Of a stretch of DNA of 48,694 nucleotides, positions 24,837 to 34,098 are shown one piece after another (within the stretch, counting starts at the first letter, position 1; each line of letters starts with the position of its first letter). The notes beneath the pieces were generated by a model. The model was not told the origin of the DNA. It did not search any database and was given only the letters and a program-made list of their open reading frames with translations. The translations under genes and the position numbers were made by a program. Source of the stretch: Paenibacillus sp. MAEPY2. GTDB taxonomy: Bacteria > Bacillota > Bacilli > Paenibacillales > Paenibacillaceae. Location: positions 1 to 48,694 of the forward strand of contig NZ_AWUK01000068.1 of NCBI RefSeq assembly GCF_000499205.1, given 5' to 3'.

Positions 24837-24856
24837 TTGTTTGCGCTTTCATTATA
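24837..24856. promoter_or_regulatory. cre site overlapping the -10 of the oligosaccharide operon
   Basis: On the minus strand ATGAAAGCGCAAACAA (24837-24852) fits the CcpA consensus at every defined position and overlaps a perfect TATAAT (24851-24856). The -35 is weak. Glucose repression of the transporter-glucosidase operon, with a local activator (probably the adjacent response regulator), is the likely logic. Confidence 0.75.
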
Positions 24857-25023
24857 AAACTTGGAGAAGCCTAATCGAGATAGGGATTAAACGCTTGTTT
24901 GGATAGAGAAATGTGTACAATTTTTGCTGGGTTCAACGAGCAGCATTGAGGTTGTGAGCATTTATCTTACCTATCGACTTACATTTGTCTATCCTCTCTT
25001 CATCAGGCACGTGAAATAAAAAA
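24857..25023. other. Control region of the binding-protein operon
   Basis: No gene is seen here. It lies between the -10/cre element and the terminator of the sensory operon, so it should hold the activator sites for the transporter promoter. I could not make out a clear repeated motif. Confidence 0.4.
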
Positions 25024-25057
25024 ACCAGCAAGCTCCTTGAACAGGAGAATGCCGGCT
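25018..25057 (-). terminator. Intrinsic terminator of the sensory operon
   Basis: On the minus strand, CCGGCATTCTCCTG pairs imperfectly with AGGAGCTTGCTGG and is followed by a run of seven or more T. It lies about 60 bases past the stop of the membrane-anchored binding protein. Confidence 0.7.
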
Positions 25058-25113
25058 ATGGATGGGAATTCAGAATCAGTCCTGTAGAAGTTATCGAATC
25101 GTCTAATGCTTAG

Positions 25114-26787
25114 CTACTTCAAGTGTGCACTGTGGGAAGCCAGCACTTCAGCAGTCACTTGGTCGCCGCCCTGTTCCTCCCACTCCTCTACAAATTGATC
25201 GAATGAATCCATCGGAGCAGCACCTAAAATAATTTTCAAAAATGTATCATGTTCCAGCTTGGACAGTTTGCCCCACAACCTTTCCACTGCTGGTGTACGC
25301 TTGTAAGTAAGACTTCGTACTTTATGGATGTTCGGATCAAAGAAGTTTCTTCCGCCGACGAGAAGAGAGTAACCTCGCATAAAGTTCTCGTTGTGCTGGT
25401 CCCAATACGAAATGCCAAGTTGGTCATAAGGCTTTAGCTTGGTTTGTTTTATCGTCGAAACTGTATTTTCCAGCAGTTTATATTCGGACTTGTCCTTGAA
25501 ATCGGCTGGTGTTTTGGTGCCTGCCAGAATATCCTGCACAGCTTTGGATTCATATCGGGCTTCATCTGCCGGAGCAAAGAAATTGCGACTTAGCATAAAA
25601 CTCGTACCATACTTGAACTCATCACGAAGATACAGATTGTTTATTTTAATGATCGCCTCCGGATAAGCGTATCCCTTTCGAACCACAAGGAAAGAGCTTG
25701 AGGGATTATCGACCTTCACATGATAGGCTCCGTTTGCATCCAGCGGGAGCGCGTAGGCCTGCCAGTTTGCCTTTGGATCATTCAGCCAAGCGCTTGGAAG
25801 CGGCCAGTATCCTGCAAAGAAACCTTGAAAGAACATGCCCGCCTGTCCGCTAATGACGGTTTCCTCTGGTTCTTTGCGGATGCCCAGATCTGGATCAAGG
25901 AGACCTTTGGCATACATATCACGAAGCCTGACCAAGGCGTTTCTTGTCTCTGGCAGCAGCGAGCCGTACACAGGTTTTCCATCTTTTTCGAGCCAATATC
26001 CGGGGAAAGACCCATAAGCCGAGAAGATCGGCGTTAGATCAAAAGCAAATGCGCTGTTGTTAAAATCCTGAAATAGACCCGTGCTTGAAGCAAGCCCGAT
26101 CGTATCCCGTTTCCCGTTTCCATCCGGGTCCTGCTCCACAAAAGCCTTTGCGATCGCTTCCAGTTCATCCACCGTTTTTGGTGGTTTCAATCCAAGACGA
26201 TCCAGCCAGTCCTGCCTGATCCAGAGCATGCTGAAATCTTCCGCCGTGACAGACGGTACAGCCATCATTTTCCCTTCAAAGGTCACTTGTTCCCGAGCCA
26301 ATCCGTTGGTGCTGTCGATAATTTTCTTCATCTCGGGTGAAGCGCTGCTTGCATATGCCTCGGTCAGATCTTCAATTTCTCCTGCTTTGACCATCTCATT
26401 CAACTGAACCTGATTAACGATCATTGCATCTGGCAAATCATTGCTGGCGATAGCCAGATCAATTTTCTGACCGAAATTCTCCTTGGATACCTGCCACATG
26501 ACTTTAACATCAATGTTAAGGTTTTGCTTAATCACCGTTTTCCACTTATTCTTCTCTAATGTCTCTCCTTCAGAGAGATCCGTTCCTGTCGGATCGACCA
26601 CATATCCCAACCGGATGGAGACCGGATGTTCATATTTGCTGAATGGCTGGGTAGTGGCAGTGGCAGATATGGTTGGCGCTTGTCCTATAGACGATTCCAG
26701 AGATTCCCGAAAGTACGAAATGCTGAAAAATACTATACTTGCAATCAAGCTGACGACAACAAGACACGCAGCCATCTTCTTGATCAT
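25114..26787 (-). CDS. Membrane-anchored LplA-type binding protein (putative sensor accessory)
   Basis: A protein of about 557 residues, related to the lipoprotein at 23059-24795 (compare FLKIILGAAPMDSFDQF and QGGDQVTAEV with its C terminus). A calcium loop DPDGNGKRD and WIRQDWLDRLG are present. Unlike a normal binding lipoprotein it has no lipobox: an N-terminal hydrophobic helix (CLVVVSLIASIVFFSISYF) lacks the Cys and a clear cleavage site, so it is probably a membrane anchor. It lies in the same operon as the kinase and regulator, not next to permeases. This suggests that it presents ligand to the kinase. The ATG at 26787 follows AAGGG; 26805 is the alternative. Confidence 0.82.
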   Translation of the reverse strand: MIKKMAACLVVVSLIASIVFFSISYFRESLESSIGQAPTISATATTQPFSKYEHPVSIRLGYVVDPTGTDLSEGETLEKNKWKTVIKQNLNIDVKVMWQVSKENFGQKIDLAIASNDLPDAMIVNQVQLNEMVKAGEIEDLTEAYASSASPEMKKIIDSTNGLAREQVTFEGKMMAVPSVTAEDFSMLWIRQDWLDRLGLKPPKTVDELEAIAKAFVEQDPDGNGKRDTIGLASSTGLFQDFNNSAFAFDLTPIFSAYGSFPGYWLEKDGKPVYGSLLPETRNALVRLRDMYAKGLLDPDLGIRKEPEETVISGQAGMFFQGFFAGYWPLPSAWLNDPKANWQAYALPLDANGAYHVKVDNPSSSFLVVRKGYAYPEAIIKINNLYLRDEFKYGTSFMLSRNFFAPADEARYESKAVQDILAGTKTPADFKDKSEYKLLENTVSTIKQTKLKPYDQLGISYWDQHNENFMRGYSLLVGGRNFFDPNIHKVRSLTYKRTPAVERLWGKLSKLEHDTFLKIILGAAPMDSFDQFVEEWEEQGGDQVTAEVLASHSAHLK

Positions 26788-26837
26788 CTCTTTCCCTTCT
26801 TTCATCCGGATTCTCAGTTGGGTATGAGGAGCCTAGG

Positions 26838-28244
26838 CTATTTGTCCCCTCTGCCCAGCTGTCGAAATTCACTAGGCAGCATGCCTGTCAGTTCACGAAA
26901 AATTCGGCTGAAATATTTTTCATCCGTATAACCCACCCGCTCTGCAATCCAGAAAATCGTGTTGTTTGTGTTCAATAAATACTCTTTTGATTTCTCCATT
27001 CGTATATATCGGGAATAATCGTTAAAGGTTTTTCCCATGATGTCCTTGAAGCATTGGCTGAAATAGCTTCGGCTAATGTTGAGCTGCTGGGACAGCCCTG
27101 AAGCTGTAAAAGCCTGATCCAAATCATTCTGCATGATCATCACGGCTTTTTTCACCCCATCTATCATTTCCTGAGAATACGAAGTCTGTTCATCCGCCTT
27201 TCGAATACTTTCAGAGGTCTGCTTGATCCACTGTTCCACTTCGTACCAGGATTGAAAAGAATGGATCATGGAGATTCTGCCCAGCGTAGTCTGGGCAAAA
27301 AGATGGTTCCACTCCATGACCAGAGAGTACAGTAATCCCATCAGCTGACCTTTTTGCAGCCTTAATGATTTAAATTCTTCAACAAGCTGGTTGTAATAAT
27401 GGTCGTTATGAGTCCATGGAGACAGAAACCAACTTCGTTTAATCCGATCCATGTCCTCATCCTGTGGTTCTATTGGAAAGGAGTCTTCTTCATCTAGCGA
27501 AACGGCAACCACCGGATCTTGAGGGTCATACGCATAAAATAAGGACGTTTCTGTATAGTTCATAATCCAGTTTTGAATTTGCGACCATGTCCGTTCTTGC
27601 ACATCAGACAATACCAGCAGGGCTGCTTGCGGAATTTGGTCCAAGTATCCCTTCAATCTGTCGAATAGTTGATCCTCACCATCCAGGGGTGTCGCCCACA
27701 TCCAGCTGTTCCGTTCCACTTCAAATCGAATCTCGTCTACATTGGATTCAAGTTCAATCGGCCAGCTCTGTCCGGACTTCCGGTCCAGTGAAACAAGTGC
27801 ATACACTTTACGGTAATGAATGTTGGTTTCACCGAGTAGCGGCAGCTTTCGTCTTGTATTAGCCAACTCACCAATTCGGGTATGTATCCGATTCAGGACA
27901 TGTTCAAATTGCTCCTTCTCAAGCTGAACCTTGGCTATATAGTCGATCGCTCCCAGCCTAAGTGCTTCCTGGATATAATCAAAATCCTGATGTAGGGTAA
28001 GTACGACAATATGAAGTTCCGGGTAGTGCTGCCGTGCGGCTCGCATTAGCTCGATGCCTGACATTACCGGCATCGCAAGATCCGTTAACATCAGATCTAC
28101 CGAGTTGGATTCCAGAAACTCCAGCGCCTTGACCCCATTACTTGCTTCTCCAACAACCTCCATGCCGAACTCGTTCCATGGCATCGCGGAGCTTATTCCT
28201 TTTCGTACCAATTTATCGTCATCCACAATCAATACCTTAATCAT
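26838..28244 (-). CDS. Response regulator with AraC-type output (YesN-like)
   Basis: A 468-residue regulator. The receiver domain is 1-120, with acidic residues D8-D10, phosphoacceptor D55 (LMLTDLAMP), T83 and K105. A variable middle follows. The C-terminal AraC domain (about 365-465) has TASGLSQQLNISRSYFSQCF and IAERVGYTDEKYFSRIFREL. It overlaps the kinase gene by four bases (ATGA), so the two are coupled. It probably activates the transporter operon next to it when oligosaccharide is sensed. Confidence 0.92.
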   Translation of the reverse strand: MIKVLIVDDDKLVRKGISSAMPWNEFGMEVVGEASNGVKALEFLESNSVDLMLTDLAMPVMSGIELMRAARQHYPELHIVVLTLHQDFDYIQEALRLGAIDYIAKVQLEKEQFEHVLNRIHTRIGELANTRRKLPLLGETNIHYRKVYALVSLDRKSGQSWPIELESNVDEIRFEVERNSWMWATPLDGEDQLFDRLKGYLDQIPQAALLVLSDVQERTWSQIQNWIMNYTETSLFYAYDPQDPVVAVSLDEEDSFPIEPQDEDMDRIKRSWFLSPWTHNDHYYNQLVEEFKSLRLQKGQLMGLLYSLVMEWNHLFAQTTLGRISMIHSFQSWYEVEQWIKQTSESIRKADEQTSYSQEMIDGVKKAVMIMQNDLDQAFTASGLSQQLNISRSYFSQCFKDIMGKTFNDYSRYIRMEKSKEYLLNTNNTIFWIAERVGYTDEKYFSRIFRELTGMLPSEFRQLGRGDK

Positions 28245-29953
28245 GCCGAGATATCTTCTCCTTTGATAGGAAGTATAAGCAATATACTTGTCCCAGTTCC
28301 CAACTCACTCTCGATCACCAGTTGAGCTTGATCCCCGTACTGTGCTTTTAACATGCGGTGAACATAATTGAGCCCGATGCCCATGCCTACTTTTTTATGT
28401 TCAGGTACACGATTATTCAGAAGCCTTTCAATCGCTTCCTCCGTCATACCTGCTCCATTATCCTGAATCATAATGTTCAACGTTTCTTTGCGTGTCACTT
28501 CAATCTGAATAAAACCTTCGTCACTCAGTCCATGGTAAAGTGAATTTTCAACCAACGGCTGTAGAATAAAACGAGGTACTGGTATTTGAAGCACTTGCTC
28601 ATCAGCGGAAATACGCACATCAAATTCAAAGTCATATCGGATTTGCTGCAAGATCAAGTACTGTCTAAGCGCGTCAATTTCCTCTTCCATCGTGGAAACC
28701 TGACCTAATTTGCCCAAATTATAGTACAACAGCTTATTCAGCGACTGCACCAGCTTGTCAATCTCCCCTTGTCCATTCATGACGGCCAGCCAGTGTACCG
28801 TATCCAGTGTATTCATCAAAAAATGAGGATTAATCTGATACAGCAGCTTTTCCACTTCAAGATCTGCACGAATTTTCTCCTTCTGCTGTACCTCTTTGAA
28901 AAGGTCACCGATTTGATGCTGCATATTGGAGAATTCGCCCAGCAGAAAATCGAATTCGGGAATTTGCGTTCGGGTCTGACTACCTGCCGTTTGTGGATTT
29001 TGAGACATTCCGTTGATTTCCGAATGGAACAGACCGAGGGGTTTATAGACCATCTTCCACAGCAGCCAAGCCAGAAATACGGTAAAGCCCAGGAAAAATA
29101 AAGCGACCAGGAATATTTGAAGCAACCACTGGTTTTTTTCCTGTTGATACTTGGCCTGCGAGATCACCGACACAACACTCCAGTTCTGAGTGGAATCCTG
29201 CCTGAACCAATGGTGACCGCGAGCTATTCCGTCCGATGCCGCATCTTTGGATAAGCTGGAGAAATTCTCCCCGACTTTCATCGCTTCCGGAATCTCACTA
29301 TACACAATGTTTCCCTCTCCATCGAGAATCAGATGGGATAAATCCCCTTTGTACTGATTGTAACCCAATATATCCTGCGCAAGGTGAAATCCGGATTCAA
29401 CGTAAATATAAACATCGTCCCTCTGGGGCAATTTTACCTTCCGCATAGCGGATAGAACGAGCTGATCATCAAACCGGTTCATACTGACATGAGGACCATA
29501 GTAGGTAATCCCATATGCTTTGGATAGCACAGGCAAAGATTCCGGTGAAAAGCGATCCTTTATGGGGAAGTTGCCGAACTGTGTCGTGCCGTCCTCCTGA
29601 AAATAATACAACGTCAAACCGATATTCGGATTGGTAAACGTCACGACATTTAATTCGCTCTTTAATTCATCCCGCGTTTCAATCAATTCAAATATATTGG
29701 AGGACGGTTTCAACACCTCATCCAGCTTCTTGCCTAATGTACCACTGTAGGACAATTGCTGAGTAACATGATTCAGGTTGGTGATCGAATTCTCCAGTGA
29801 GGAAGTCACCTGCTGTAAATTGCTCCGAATGCCATCATCGATCTTGTTCGCAAAAATGGAATCAATGGTGTAGTAGGAAATTGCAAATATACTAATGAAG
29901 GGGATAAACGCACTGAGAAAAAACAGCAAAAAGATTCTTTTTTTGAGTGTCAT
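28241..29953 (-). CDS. Sensor histidine kinase (YesM-like)
   Basis: A 570-residue membrane kinase: transmembrane helix 1 at about 7-29, an extracellular sensing region to about 275 (Cache-like), helix 2 at about 278-300, a HAMP-like linker, then a His_kinase domain with phospho-acceptor H377 (YQINPHFLMNT) and an HATPase with N box VENSLYHGL, G1 box DNGAGM and G2 box GMGIGLNYV. It signals to the coupled AraC-type response regulator. GAAGGAGAATAGG precedes the ATG. Confidence 0.93.
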   Translation of the reverse strand: MTLKKRIFLLFFLSAFIPFISIFAISYYTIDSIFANKIDDGIRSNLQQVTSSLENSITNLNHVTQQLSYSGTLGKKLDEVLKPSSNIFELIETRDELKSELNVVTFTNPNIGLTLYYFQEDGTTQFGNFPIKDRFSPESLPVLSKAYGITYYGPHVSMNRFDDQLVLSAMRKVKLPQRDDVYIYVESGFHLAQDILGYNQYKGDLSHLILDGEGNIVYSEIPEAMKVGENFSSLSKDAASDGIARGHHWFRQDSTQNWSVVSVISQAKYQQEKNQWLLQIFLVALFFLGFTVFLAWLLWKMVYKPLGLFHSEINGMSQNPQTAGSQTRTQIPEFDFLLGEFSNMQHQIGDLFKEVQQKEKIRADLEVEKLLYQINPHFLMNTLDTVHWLAVMNGQGEIDKLVQSLNKLLYYNLGKLGQVSTMEEEIDALRQYLILQQIRYDFEFDVRISADEQVLQIPVPRFILQPLVENSLYHGLSDEGFIQIEVTRKETLNIMIQDNGAGMTEEAIERLLNNRVPEHKKVGMGIGLNYVHRMLKAQYGDQAQLVIESELGTGTSILLILPIKGEDISA

Positions 29954-30007
29954 TCCAACCTATTCTCCTTCACTTCATCCATTCTATGTTGAATGCATAA
30001 CTCCATA

Positions 30008-30035
30008 ATTATAGATTGATAATTCAATAAGTCAA
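30008..30035 (-). promoter_or_regulatory. Sigma-A promoter of the sensor kinase operon
   Basis: On the minus strand TTGACT (30030-30035) and TATAAT (30008-30013) are 16 bases apart, about 50 bases before the kinase start. Confidence 0.75.
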
Positions 30036-30104
30036 ACGCTTTCAAGTCGTATTGTGTGTTAACTGAATTTCTGATTAAGCCTTCGAAGGTTATATCATCA
30101 TGAC

Positions 30105-30140
30105 AAAAAGACTCTACCAGCATAACGCCGGTAGAGTCCT
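30105..30140 (-). terminator. Intrinsic terminator of yjcZ
   Basis: GACTCTACC (30110-30118) and GGTAGAGTC (30130-30138) pair; read on the minus strand a T-run (TTTTTG) follows the stem. Confidence 0.85.
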
Positions 30141-30156
30141 CCATAGAGCGAAAGAA

Positions 30157-30279
30157 TTAAACCAGGAAAGCTTTAGAGATGATGACCAACAAGATGAACA
30201 GAACAAGGATTGCGCCGATGGATGTGAAGCCACCGTATCCACCCTGACCTCCAACATTTCCATATCCTACTTCGCTCAT
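30157..30279 (-). CDS. yjcZ: YjcZ-family sporulation protein
   Basis: A 40-residue protein, beginning MSEVGYGNVGGQGGYGGF and ending in one hydrophobic helix (IGAILVLFILLVIISKAFLV). This Gly/Tyr-rich head plus single membrane helix is the YjcZ/sporulation tiny-protein family. Its role is not established; relatives are made in sporulation and may sit in spore membranes. GAGGAGGAGATTAC gives a strong ribosome-binding site. A terminator follows at once, so it is monocistronic. No clear sporulation promoter was identified by eye. Confidence 0.88.
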   Translation of the reverse strand: MSEVGYGNVGGQGGYGGFTSIGAILVLFILLVIISKAFLV

Positions 30280-30628
30280 GTAATCTCCTCCTCTTTTGTG
30301 TTATGTCATAAGGTATTCAACTCTTTGTGTATTGACAAGGCTATTTACGTCATCATCAAAAAAAGGGCTCCATCCGCAATACTCTCACCTGCAAACGTAC
30401 ATGAACCAGTTGCTGACTAGATCTGCCTTCAACATTCCTTTTTATTCCTGATGCTGACACACCAATAGCATGCATCCTCAATCGTTACTGTTTTAATTGC
30501 TGGGTCATAGCACGAAGGTAAGAAAATGTTTGCTTCTCCTTTATTCCTCTAAATAGCTAACATAATGAACAAGTTCAAGATCATAAAATTACATACTGAT
30601 TCTAACCATAGGGAGGCTCCCAATTCTT
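30280..30628. other. Intergenic region between yjcZ and the cotA pseudogene
   Basis: No gene supported. A 106-codon plus-strand ORF runs through yjcZ in antisense and is a shadow. The region should hold divergent promoters; none is convincing by eye. Confidence 0.5.
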
Positions 30629-31684
30629 ATGCCTGAAAAGATAAAACTGCAAAAATTCGTGGATGAACTGCCTATTCCAAATACGTAGTCTCCCAAGAAA
30701 CGAAGTAGTCATAGTTCATATTACGAAGTGACTATGAAAGAGTTTTCTCAGAAGCTGCATAGAGACCTCGGGCCAACCCGTTTATGGGGTTATGACGGAA
30801 CATTTCCAGGTCCTAAGTTTGAAGTGTTGAAGAATGAAACCGTGTTTGTTAAATGGATGAACGACCTGCCCAATAAGTACTTTCTTCCCATTGATACTAC
30901 GGTTCATGGTTCGGAAATAACTCTTCCAGAAGGTAGAAGCGTTGTGCATTTACACGGAGGAAGAACGCCGGCTCATAGTGATGGCTACCCTGAAGCTTGG
31001 TTTACGAGAAATTTCGAGCAAACGGGGCCTTTGTTTGAACGAGAGGTTTATACGTATCCAAACCGATTTCGAATTTTGAACGCATCCAATAGCCGAATCC
31101 TTACATTAAGAATGGAATCCAAATCAACCATTTTATCAAATTGGGACCGATAGTGGCTTTCTTGAGACAACAGTAAGAATAAACGAATTTGTACTTTTAA
31201 GTGCCGAGCGAGTAGATGTGATCATTGATTTTTCTCAATACTATGGTCAAACTATTATTCTCAAAAATGTCACGAAAAGTGCGTCCCCTGAAACAATAGA
31301 TATCATGCAATTCAGAGTAGGTGTTCCCTTAAAAAGTACAGATACCAGCTCAATTCCTTTTTATCTAGAAGCATTCGAACGACTCCCGCAAAGTATGGCA
31401 AAGAGAACAAGATATTTAACACTTGTCAGAGTGAAGGATCAATATGGTCGCTCCTTAAACCTATTGTATGGAAAAATGTGGATAGATCGCATTTCTGAAA
31501 GAATTGAAGTAAATCTCCTCCTAATCCATATGAAACGGGATTAAAAGATACTGTAGCAACTCCTTTTGGTTACGTTACCACGATTATTGCTCGTTTCGGA
31601 CCCTTTACCGGGCGTTATGTATGGCATTGTCACATGCTTGAGCATGAAGATTACGAAATGATGCGACCTTTTGATATTTTTTAG
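30629..31684 (+). pseudogene. cotA: Decayed CotA-type multicopper oxidase (spore-coat laccase)
   Basis: The translated pieces follow B. subtilis CotA closely as I recall it (LQKFVDELPIPNT; YYEVTMKEFSQKLHRDLGPT; SVVHLHGGRTP; SDGYPEAWF; EQTGPLFEREVY; MQFRVGVPL; GRYVWHCHMLEHEDYEMM). It cannot work: an in-frame TAG lies at 30686-30688; a deletion after YTYPN removes the second His-x-His copper motif up to RFRILNASN; a frameshift lies around 31115-31140; and a second deletion near 31540 removes the HPIHLH copper ligands. About 350 codons remain of roughly 510. An intact gene would oxidise phenolics and give the brown spore pigment. Confidence 0.9.
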
Positions 31685-31734
31685 CGCTCCAGCGCTGCAA
31701 CAAAAAGTTGACATATCCCCAAAAAAATTAATAA

Positions 31735-31780
31735 AAAAGAGACATGTCCTGCTAAACATAAGGTACATGTCTCTTTTGAA
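31735..31780 (-). terminator. Terminator of the LacI-controlled operon
   Basis: AAAAGAGACATGT (31735-31747) and ACATGTCTCTTTT (31765-31777) form a 13-bp stem, followed on the minus strand by a T-run. It lies about 55 bases past the last gene of the operon. Confidence 0.8.
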
Positions 31781-31831
31781 GGATTTATGACTCACAATCA
31801 CTTGGAACAAATAGATTATATCTCATGAATG

Positions 31832-33220
31832 TTAATCTTCCGGCACAGTAGACACATGATGTGTCTCTCCTTCTGACACCTCTACAGAAATAAAGCAGAT
31901 CTGTTCTCCCCCTTCGGTTGTTTCCAGTTGGGTCAGGGCGGCTATGCCATTGTGGTATAACGTTTCGGCATTTACAGGAAAAGTAGCCTTCCAGACAAAG
32001 GGTTTTCCAGATTGCAGCGTCAATGTACTCTCTGTGTTCTCAGTATGTTTAATCGTAATGTTCCGATCAAGGATAGGGATATTCCCCATTTCCGCCCATT
32101 TTAGTGAATGTGCAAGTCTTGGCAAGGTGCTGATTACCGATGCTCCGTTTGCCGTAACTCCCATCAATCCAGCAGCCATGGAGCCTATCACGCAATAAGA
32201 TACCTCCGGGTAATCCCGTCGCTCCAAAGATGGATTTACCAGCTCTTTCAATTCATTAAAGGCTTCTTCATTTTGGCCGTACCGATAAAAAATATCAGGC
32301 AGATAAGTCTTTCCTTCAACGTTGGCAACACGATTAATCTTGACATCCTCAAGCGCCTTATGCAGTTTCTCCGGGTCACTGACTGCCCCGTAATAGAGCG
32401 GGAGAAAGGTCCCTTCAGCATTATAGCCTGTTACGAAAGAATGGTCCTGAAGCTTGGCGCCGAAGAAGCGCCCGTTCTCCTCGTTCCACCATTCCTGCTG
32501 ATAACGCTGTTCCAGGTCTTGCGCCTTGGCGGCGTACACTTCCGCTGTCTCCGTTTGGCCTCTGAGACTGGCAAGATGGACAAATGCACGGTAACCGGCA
32601 ATTTGTGCAGCGATCATATCACCACCCATCAAAGGCTGATGTCCAGCTTCGTTGAATGTAGCCAGCCCCCTGCGTCCGTATTCGGGGTAATATTCCAATA
32701 TTCCGTCCCCATCTTTGTCCCAAGCACTGGTATATTCATTTAAGGTTAACTCAAAAAATTCCAATAGCTTACTATCATTCAAATAATAAATATCGCCTGT
32801 CCACAGGTACTGACGCAAGCTGGCATCAATAATGTCAAAATTGGCGGGGAGATTATACCAAAAATCCTCATCGCTTTCATAATCGACTGGGGCAGGAACA
32901 TTGTCCTTATTGATCTCCCAGTAAGTACACCAGTCACGCGACTCGGCAATATTTTCGGCAAAATGCATGATCATATTCTTGGTATGGAGACGAAGCCCGA
33001 GTACAGCAGCTCCGGTACTGTGGTGCATGACATCACGGATGCAGAATGCCTCTCTGGCTGGAAGAGCAGCTTCGTACCATAGCCCGACGGGATCTTCGCC
33101 AAAGTGGGCATACTCCAGTGCCTGGCGTTTGGCCCAAACAAAACCTTCATTCAAATCCTGATCGGATGATTGAAAAGTTACTGCACCAGCTTGGGATTCT
33201 ATTTCTCTCTCATAAGACAT
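31832..33220 (-). CDS. (alpha/alpha)6-barrel glycosidase, MGH1/GH63-like
   Basis: A 462-residue cytoplasmic protein, without signal peptide. The first 400 residues look like an (alpha/alpha)6 glycosidase (EAFCIRDVMHHSTGA; WDKDGDGILEYYPEYG with a DxDxDG metal loop; TFNEAGHQPLMGGDMIAAQ), with a short beta-rich C-terminal end. I cannot assign the family exactly; GH63, GH15 and MGH1-like are the candidates. Candidate acid residues lie in those motifs. The ATG at 33220 follows an AGGAG site, 10 bases on; the open frame further upstream overlaps the permease. Last gene of the LacI operon, so it should process the imported sugar. Confidence 0.7.
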   Translation of the reverse strand: MSYEREIESQAGAVTFQSSDQDLNEGFVWAKRQALEYAHFGEDPVGLWYEAALPAREAFCIRDVMHHSTGAAVLGLRLHTKNMIMHFAENIAESRDWCTYWEINKDNVPAPVDYESDEDFWYNLPANFDIIDASLRQYLWTGDIYYLNDSKLLEFFELTLNEYTSAWDKDGDGILEYYPEYGRRGLATFNEAGHQPLMGGDMIAAQIAGYRAFVHLASLRGQTETAEVYAAKAQDLEQRYQQEWWNEENGRFFGAKLQDHSFVTGYNAEGTFLPLYYGAVSDPEKLHKALEDVKINRVANVEGKTYLPDIFYRYGQNEEAFNELKELVNPSLERRDYPEVSYCVIGSMAAGLMGVTANGASVISTLPRLAHSLKWAEMGNIPILDRNITIKHTENTESTLTLQSGKPFVWKATFPVNAETLYHNGIAALTQLETTEGGEQICFISVEVSEGETHHVSTVPED

Positions 33221-33246
33221 GTCAAAGTCACTCCTGTCCTTTTCGG

Positions 33247-34098
33247 TTAACTTTCCTTCGAACCTGAGAAGGTCAGACCTTCCATAAATGCTTTTTGCGA
33301 GGTGAAGAATAATAGGATACACGGCAAAGTGATTACAATAGCCGCTGCCATTAGCAAATTAGTATCTGTGGCATAAGTCCCCTGGAACCCTGCCAGACCG
33401 AGCGTGAGCGTCTTCCATTTATCACTGTTGATATAAATAAGCGGTCCCATGAAATTGTTCCAGGAGCCCATGAAGACCATGACGCCAACCGCCATCAGAG
33501 CCGGTTTGGACAGCGGCAGGAAAATCTTCCACCAAATTTTAAAGTAACCGCAGCCGTCGATAATCGCTGCTTCCTCCAATGCGACGGGTAGTCGGGAATA
33601 GAACTGACGCAGTAAAAAGATATAGAACGCCGATCCAAAGAAGGCTGGAACGATCAGGGGGTACAGCGTATCCAGCATGCCCAGATTCTTAAACAGAATG
33701 AATTGCGGAATCATCGTAACCTCGCCCGGCAACAGCATGGTTGACAGGACCAGAACGAACAATATCCCACTTCCCCTCACCTTCAAACGGGCAAAGGCAT
33801 AGCCCACAATGGATGAAGAAAGAACCGTACCAATGATAGGTAACACCGTTGTAATTACGGTATTGACCAGATAACGACCGAACGGGAACGCCGCAAGCGC
33901 CTTCGCATAATTATCCCAGCGCCAGTTATCAGGCCAGATGCTCATCCCGGATACTGCGACCTCCTCCAGACTCCTTAGAGATGCAGAAACCATCCAGAGA
34001 AAGGGATACAGGAACATAACGCTCCCGATCAGCAGCAATATATAGGCCAGCCAATGCACCTTTTTGTGCGCAGAGTTACGCTCTTTTTTTACGGACAC
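33247..34098 (-). CDS. ABC sugar permease, MalG/LacG-like (CUT1)
   Basis: A 283-residue membrane subunit with six helices and EAA loop EEAAIIDGCGYFKIWWKIFLP. The GTG at 34098 is preferred because GGAGGAAG lies 7 bases upstream; this gives a 23-base overlap with the upstream permease gene, hence coupled translation. No ATPase in the cluster. Confidence 0.88.
   Translation of the reverse strand: MSVKKERNSAHKKVHWLAYILLLIGSVMFLYPFLWMVSASLRSLEEVAVSGMSIWPDNWRWDNYAKALAAFPFGRYLVNTVITTVLPIIGTVLSSSIVGYAFARLKVRGSGILFVLVLSTMLLPGEVTMIPQFILFKNLGMLDTLYPLIVPAFFGSAFYIFLLRQFYSRLPVALEEAAIIDGCGYFKIWWKIFLPLSKPALMAVGVMVFMGSWNNFMGPLIYINSDKWKTLTLGLAGFQGTYATDTNLLMAAAIVITLPCILLFFTSQKAFMEGLTFSGSKES

Noticed and set aside
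30031..30046. A cre-like sequence (TTGAAAGCGTTTGAC) at the kinase promoter
   Set aside because: The 3' half fails the invariant C, so CcpA binding is doubtful.
29950..30144. A 64-codon ORF overlapping the kinase start
   Set aside because: Its start lies in the yjcZ terminator and it covers the kinase promoter; no ribosome-binding site and no family.
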